The position numbers were made by a program, and so were the translations under genes. This document shows, in pieces, positions 59,475 through 64,000 of a stretch of DNA of 64,000 nucleotides; the first letter of the stretch is position 1; every line of letters begins with the position of its first letter. Source of the DNA: Tritrichomonas musculus (lineage: Eukaryota; Parabasalia; Tritrichomonadida; Tritrichomonadidae); NCBI GenBank assembly GCA_039105265.1, contig JAPFFF010000024.1, positions 496,001 through 560,000 of the forward strand, written 5' to 3'. The notes under the pieces were generated by a model. It saw nothing but the letters and a program-made list of their open reading frames with translations, did not search any database and was not told the origin of the DNA.

Positions 59475-59565
59475 TCCTTATTTATTCATTCATTCATTCA
59501 TTCATTTATTAATCTTATTTGATATCATTCTTAAATTATTAGAATAAAACTTTTTAATAAATTCA

Positions 59566-60069
59566 TCATATCATTTTGCAAATCCTCATATTATTAATAT
59601 TAATATTTTGTTTATTCTTTTTATATATTTTAAAGTTAATAGGATTTCCTGTAATGATTAAACTTCTTAATTTGTTATCTTTTCCACCGTTATCACCACC
59701 TCCTTTGTTATCTTTATTTATCGCATAAAGACGATTTTGTTTGTCACATTCATAATTGTTGTAAGGGCCATGATATTCAATCTTACCTCCCCAGCCTTCA
59801 CAATTGAATTGTTTGCTTGATTCTGCAATCAAAAGTTTTTCTTGATCAAGTAATCCTTGAGTTCGTTCTGTTATTATTATTTTATTAGGAATACTGTTTA
59901 TTGTACCTTTAATTTGAGCTTCTTCTCTTTCATTCTGAGAACCACTGAATGAGCAATCAAGAGTAGATTGACTTAAAAGAACGAATTCATTTATTGAGAG
60001 GCTAGAAGAAGGAGCAATTGTAACTTTTCCTTTAATTGTAGCATTTTGAATCGTTCCTGAATTCGATAT
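59566..60069 (-). pseudogene. Fragment of a Pmp-like surface protein
   Basis: The open frame encodes beta-repeat segments (TIKGKVTIAPSSSLSINEFV, AQIKGTINSIPNKIIITERT) and then QEKLLIAESSKQFNCEGWGG and NNYECDKQNRLYAINKDNKG. This parallels the end of the ectodomain in the gene at 17,144-18,055 (ILEEKVFYIISSPEENFKNC, then CKVENGNQVLFAS). It has neither start, signal peptide nor membrane anchor, and upstream sequence to about 60,230 continues weakly in other frames. A relic of the same surface-protein family. Confidence 0.55.
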
Positions 60070-60310
60070 TTATAGATAAAACTGGTTTTGAAGCCTTGAT
60101 TTTGGTAATTTTACTGAAGTTCCTTTAAACAAGCATGAATATTTAACAGTGCATTCTTGCAACTCTGTGTGTGGTCCAATAAATGATCTCCCTAATGACA
60201 ATATCATTTATGATATTGAAAAGAAATTTATTTGCATTGGGAACTGTTAAATAATAACAAAATAAATATTATAATCAAACAATTCATTTCATTATGGAAT
60301 TTGCTTTTTA

Positions 60311-60320
60311 AATAAACGTC
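60311..60320 (+). promoter_or_regulatory. AATAAACGTC element before the ankyrin gene
   Basis: Same decamer, same 17-bp gap to the ATG and same T-rich continuation as before the DHH gene (41,721-41,730). The following CCTTTTTT could be the start site. Confidence 0.5.
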
Positions 60321-60337
60321 CTTTTTTTTAAAAAAAA

Positions 60338-62812
60338 ATGAGTTTGCGTGAAATATTAAAAGAGGTTCAAGGCATTCAAGCCAGCATTCTTGAATTCGTT
60401 GAGAAACAGATCGATAATGAAGAGCATCTTCAAATTTTCACAGATTTTTTTGAAAATCATCAAATATCTGATAATTATTTCTTATTAATTCTTAAGATGA
60501 TTGCTCATATATCAAATTTTCATTATCGTAACAAGGATTTTATTTCAAAAATTGAGCAAATTTTACAATTTTTTAAAGATCAAATCAAAAAATGTTCAAA
60601 TCAAACTATTTTCGATATTTTCAAATATAACAAAAGAATTATACTTTTTCTAATCAAAGAAAATATGCTGATTTTTGATGATAGAATTGTAAAACAATTA
60701 ATGAAAATTACTTTCCGTAAAATGTGTTATCCCCAATATTTTTTCCCAGAAATCAAGCCTTTTCTTTCCCAAAAAACTTATCTACTAGAGTCTGATGACT
60801 ATCATTCATCAAATGATATTAATGATCTAGAGTATGAACACACCATGGCGAAAATGTCTAAAGAACTTCCTGAAGATTTTGAAGAAAAAAGAAAAATTGG
60901 TGAAAATGATAATTATCTTTGTCAATTGATTCGAAATGATTCAATTGAAGAATTTTTAAATTATATCAAACAAAACAACATTTCTCTTTCATCAAAAGTC
61001 AGTCATTCAATATATGAAACCAATTCATTTTTGCTTTTTCATGATTATTTTGAAGAGAATACATATGAAATTAAAGAAATTCAGCCATATTTGATTGAAT
61101 ATGCTGCTTTTTTTGGATCAACTCAAATCTTCAAATATTTGCTCCTTAATGTCAAAAACGGAAGTAATTCCTTGTGGAAATATGCTGTTCATTCTGACAA
61201 CACTGAAATAATCCATCTTCTTGAGGATTCAAAAATTGATTTTTCAGATGATGCTTACATCAAATCAATTGAATTCCATTCAAATAATGTTGCCAATTAC
61301 ATGAAAGATAAATTTAAAATGGAAGATTTTTTGAGTGAAAAATTGAAAAATTATAATTTTTTGCTCATTGATGAAAACGTTTTTTTACAAAAATCAACTC
61401 TTTTTAAATTATGTGAAATAAACCAAACATTTTTTGTAGAAAAATTCATTGAAGAAAAACAAATTGATATTAATAGCTTTCGATTGAAGCAATCTGAATG
61501 TGAATTGTCTTTTATTCACATAAATATTGAAAAAAGAAATTTGCCAATCATTAAATTATTAGTATCAAATGAACAAATCAACATCAATGTTTTAAGTAAA
61601 ATTAAGAGAGAAGATAAAAGTGGCCTTTGTAATCCTGAATATGAATGGGATGATTGGCTCGATTGGGGTAATTTCTCTGATTGTTATTGGGTATCAATTA
61701 CGCCATTACTTTATGCAATCAATATAGAAGACATTGATATAGTTAATCTTTTATTAGGAAGTAAAAATATTGATATTAATCTTTCATGCGAATTTTCTAG
61801 AAATTATGGGAATAATAATGAAGATCGAGCTGAAATTACACCACTTTATTATGCAGTTAAAAAAGAGAACATTGAAATAATAAATTCTTTGTTAGCAAAA
61901 GAAGATCTTGATATTAATCAAGATGTTACATTTAAATATGGCTTTAATGATGAAAATGGAAAAACGAAAATCGAAGTGCATAGAAGTCCGTTGCATTTTG
62001 CAATTGAAAAAGGAAACGTTGAAATTGTTAAACTTTTATTAAAGAGTAAAAAAATTGATATTAATTGTATAAAATCTTTTGAAGATTTTGGAAATGAATT
62101 TGAAGAATTGAGCATTAGAAATGAATCATCAAAACGAACTCCATTGCATATTGCAGTAACTAAAAATAATATTGAAATTATTAAACTTTTATTAAGCAAT
62201 GAAGAACTTAAAATTAACGAATTTCAAATAATTAAAAAAAGCGATTTATTTTATGATGAAATTGAAGTATGGTTGAAAAATCCAAATTCTTGTAAAGTTA
62301 GTTCGAAAGATAATGTCAATTCATTTGAAAATGAAATGGAATCAAAGTCAGCATTGCATATCGCAATTCAAAATGGCAATGCCGAAATTGTTGAACTTTT
62401 GTTGTCCAATAAAAAAATTGATGTTAATCTTCATAGTGAATTATTCAGACAAACATATGAACTAGATTATATGAAAGATGAAGAAATATTACAGAAAAAT
62501 ACAGGATTACATATTGCAATAGAAAAGAATAATGTTGAAGTTATCAAACTTTTATTGTTCAATGAAAAAGTTAATGTCAATCTTCCAAGCTTGTTGACAT
62601 TATCAAACTGTAAATTTGATGATGAAAAAGAGTTAAATGGGAGAGATGTTGAAAGCTTTCCATTACATTTTGCAGTTGAAAAAGGAAATATTGAAATAAT
62701 AAAGCTTTTAATGTCAAATAAAAATATCAATGTTAATTTAAAAAATAAGAATGGTGAAAAACCAATTGATTTGACAACAAATATCAAAATTAAAAAATTA
62801 TTCAATGAATAG
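60338..62812 (+). CDS. Intact ankyrin-repeat protein with DUF3447-like region, 824 aa
   Basis: The N-terminal 180 residues are helical (MSLREILKEVQGIQASILEF) as in many trichomonad ankyrin proteins. Residues about 190-330 hold a DUF3447-like region (YLIEYAAFFGSTQIFKYLLL), and from about 390 to the end there are at least eight ankyrin units (TPLLYAINIEDIDIVNLLLG, TPLYYAVKKENIEIINSLLA, SPLHFAIEKGNVEIVKLLLK, TPLHIAVTKNNIEIIKLLLS, SALHIAIQNGNAEIVELLLS and others). Between units are translated acidic inserts of 15-40 residues placed after the IDIN motif, precisely where the modular genes in this window carry their frame-breaking spacers. The last unit ends NGEKPIDLTTNIKIKKLFNE. Cytosolic scaffold by family; partner unknown. 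The 3' end lies 9 bp from a MITE. Confidence 0.88.
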   Translation: MSLREILKEVQGIQASILEFVEKQIDNEEHLQIFTDFFENHQISDNYFLLILKMIAHISNFHYRNKDFISKIEQILQFFKDQIKKCSNQTIFDIFKYNKRIILFLIKENMLIFDDRIVKQLMKITFRKMCYPQYFFPEIKPFLSQKTYLLESDDYHSSNDINDLEYEHTMAKMSKELPEDFEEKRKIGENDNYLCQLIRNDSIEEFLNYIKQNNISLSSKVSHSIYETNSFLLFHDYFEENTYEIKEIQPYLIEYAAFFGSTQIFKYLLLNVKNGSNSLWKYAVHSDNTEIIHLLEDSKIDFSDDAYIKSIEFHSNNVANYMKDKFKMEDFLSEKLKNYNFLLIDENVFLQKSTLFKLCEINQTFFVEKFIEEKQIDINSFRLKQSECELSFIHINIEKRNLPIIKLLVSNEQININVLSKIKREDKSGLCNPEYEWDDWLDWGNFSDCYWVSITPLLYAINIEDIDIVNLLLGSKNIDINLSCEFSRNYGNNNEDRAEITPLYYAVKKENIEIINSLLAKEDLDINQDVTFKYGFNDENGKTKIEVHRSPLHFAIEKGNVEIVKLLLKSKKIDINCIKSFEDFGNEFEELSIRNESSKRTPLHIAVTKNNIEIIKLLLSNEELKINEFQIIKKSDLFYDEIEVWLKNPNSCKVSSKDNVNSFENEMESKSALHIAIQNGNAEIVELLLSNKKIDVNLHSELFRQTYELDYMKDEEILQKNTGLHIAIEKNNVEVIKLLLFNEKVNVNLPSLLTLSNCKFDDEKELNGRDVESFPLHFAVEKGNIEIIKLLMSNKNINVNLKNKNGEKPIDLTTNIKIKKLFNE

Positions 62813-62821
62813 AAATTGATA

Positions 62822-63057
62822 TTAAGGTACAAATCTCATACGTTACCCAACCGCAATTTTTTTTGACATTTATTTAATTTTTCGACATGTTATATAAAAA
62901 ATAAATAAAAAAATTTTTAATTGAATTATATAAAAAATAAAGTTCAGAAATCAAAATCTGACACCAATTGAAATTTAAACTTTTTCTGGGAGGGTGCTTT
63001 TCTTAAAATTTTAACGTGCCTTTTTTCAATTTTTAACGTATGAGATTTGTACCTTAA
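62822..63057. mobile_element. TTAA-flanked MITE, copy B
   Basis: Bounded by TTAA (62,822-62,825 and 63,054-63,057) with perfect 19-bp inverted ends GGTACAAATCTCATACGTT. The ends differ from those of copy A at five positions, but the two ends within this copy agree with each other at each. The interior shares CGCAATTTTTTTTGACAT and AATTTAAACTTTTTC with copy A. Non-coding and probably mobilised by a piggyBac-type transposase elsewhere (inference). Confidence 0.85.
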
Positions 63058-63248
63058 TGCTTATTTCTTTTTTTTTTTTTTTTTTTTTTTTTTGAAAAAA
63101 TGAATTAGATTTTACCTACTATTTTGAAACATCATTATTTGGTGGAAGTATTGATGAGATAACTGATGCAGTTGAAGAATTTAGGAAAAATTTGAAATTC
63201 AGATATCCAAATAATATTATAAAAAATAAATAAATGAATAAATAAAGA

Positions 63249-63325
63249 TGGCGATTGGTCTAGTGGTTAAGACGTCAGGATATTTACACAGCCCTGGAGA
63301 CCCGAGTTCAAATCCCGGATCGCTA
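63249..63325 (+). tRNA. tRNA-like gene, copy 3
   Basis: Identical to copy 1 except TGGAGACCC for TGGATACCC; same 13-base loop and T-stem A-C mismatch, and the same CTACTTTTTATTTAT continuation. The 5' flank here (AATAAATAAATGAATAAATA) shares only the short repeat with copy 1. Confidence 0.5.
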
Positions 63326-63932
63326 CTTTTTATTTATATTTTTTTATTCGTATCATTTCATTTTAATTGTTTTTAAAACTGTTTTTCGATCTTTTAATAA
63401 ATTGATAAATGAATTTAATAATATTGATAATTAACCATTTATTAATACATAAGAATTGCTCTCTGTGAAGTAATTTATCGATATATCCGCATATCATTAA
63501 AAGTTCATTTTCCAAAATTTTGAAAAAATTTAATCATTCTTACATTCAAATTTTTCAGTTATCATAATCAATTAATGATTATTTATTTTCAAATAAATAA
63601 ATAAATAAAAATCTCAAAGAAATTTATTGCCAACCAATTTAAAAGGACTATAAAATTTTAACACAAATTATATTATTCTATAATAATTGAATGAAATAAT
63701 AATTGATTTCTTTCTCAAAAATTTTATAAAATTTTGGAAAATGAACTTTTTTTGATATACTGATATATGAATAAATTATTCCATAAAGAACAATTCTTAT
63801 GCATTAATAAATGGTTAATTATCAATATTATTAAATTAATTTATCAATTTATTAAATGATTGAAAAAAAAAAAATCTTAGAAAACAATTAAAATGAAAAG
63901 AAAAGAAAAGAATAAAAAATATAAATAAAAAG

Positions 63933-64000
63933 TAGCGATCCGGGATTTGAACTCGGGTCTCCAGGGCTGTGTAAATATCCTGACGTCTTAACCACTAGAC
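63933..64000 (-). tRNA. tRNA-like gene, copy 4 (truncated by window edge)
   Basis: Inverted copy; the last 9 bases of the 5' acceptor/D side lie outside the window. Loop and stems are as in copy 3. Confidence 0.45.

Larger units (their letters stand above)
58743..59578. repeat. Inverted pair of tRNA-like units (first pair)
   Basis: The left arm (58,743 to about 59,110) and the right arm (about 59,180-59,578) are imperfect inverted copies. Each arm contains, from outside in, a flank with AGTTTTATTCTAAT and GAATGATATCAAATAAGATT, a short AAAT/GAAT repeat, the tRNA-like sequence, and about 190 bp including TTTAATAATATTGATAATTA and AGTTCATTTTCCAAAATTTT-type cores. The tRNA-like genes point inward to each other. 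It is a natural large palindrome. Confidence 0.8.
63249..64000. repeat. Inverted pair of tRNA-like units (second pair, cut by window edge)
   Basis: The arm at 63,249 to about 63,530 matches the reverse complement of about 63,730-64,000 and beyond, with the shared cores TTTAATAATATTGATAATTA, ACCATTTATTAAT and AAAGTTCATTTTCCAAAATTTT-type sequence. Loop about 200 bp. The pair has the same order and orientation as the pair at 58,743-59,578, at a similar size. Confidence 0.8.

Overview
The window looks like nuclear DNA of a trichomonad protist, most likely a Tritrichomonas (T. foetus-like) genome. The grounds are very AT-rich DNA with long A/T homopolymers, single-exon genes with short gaps, several large ankyrin/DUF3447-type genes, a BspA-type leucine-rich-repeat remnant, a Pmp-like beta-helix surface protein, bacterial-type enzymes, TCAYW initiator-like motifs just upstream of ATGs, and a Polinton (Maverick). 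The species is an inference; no rRNA or other marker gene is present.

Layout. 1 to about 14.1 kb: right part of a Polinton with a fibre-like giant protein (cut by the left edge), small virion-type ORFs, integrase, a PD-(D/E)XK nuclease, a protein-primed DNA polymerase B and two small unknown genes. 14.1-17.1 kb: a gene-free block of nested inverted repeats. 17.1-21.7 kb: a large cell-surface beta-helix protein, split by one frameshift. 22.5-29 kb: a vWA-domain protein and a 1731-residue HECT ubiquitin ligase. 29-34 kb: repeats, a broken aldo-keto reductase, BTB-like fragments and a TTAA-flanked MITE. 34.3-39.2 kb: a BTB-like plus ankyrin gene, split by a shift at a run of five A. 39.6-41.7 kb: a UBR-type ubiquitin-ligase pseudogene. 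41.7-42.7 kb: a bacterial-type DHH phosphoesterase. 43.6-47.1 kb: an ankyrin-coiled-coil-kinase gene. 48.1-49.2 kb: a DEAH helicase relic, followed by a 2.3-kb insertion-like block. 51.4-53.6 kb: a second modular ankyrin gene. 53.8-58 kb: an LRR remnant and three membrane proteins. 58.3-64 kb: ankyrin and surface-protein remnants, an intact 824-residue ankyrin gene, a second copy of the TTAA MITE, and four copies of a tRNA-like unit arranged as two inverted pairs.

Most striking observation. Two unrelated-position ankyrin genes, on opposite strands (47,125-43,616 and 51,450-53,559), are both built of ankyrin modules of exactly 99 bp (33 codons). These are separated by related AT-rich spacers of mostly 88-90 bp (also 64, 375 and 447) that carry stop codons and usually break the frame. 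Removing each spacer would leave 33-residue repeats in frame, yet the spacers lack GT-AG borders or trichomonad intron signals. In one gene the spacer core has expanded into 24-bp arrays and the whole cassette is duplicated as 661-bp units. The loci are either decaying arrays or genes with an unrecognised way of removing or bypassing spacers.

Genes with clear cellular roles are scattered single units (ubiquitin ligases, kinase, nanoRNase-like enzyme, surface proteins), not operons. The ankyrin/BTB-like family and the mobile elements account for most of the rest.
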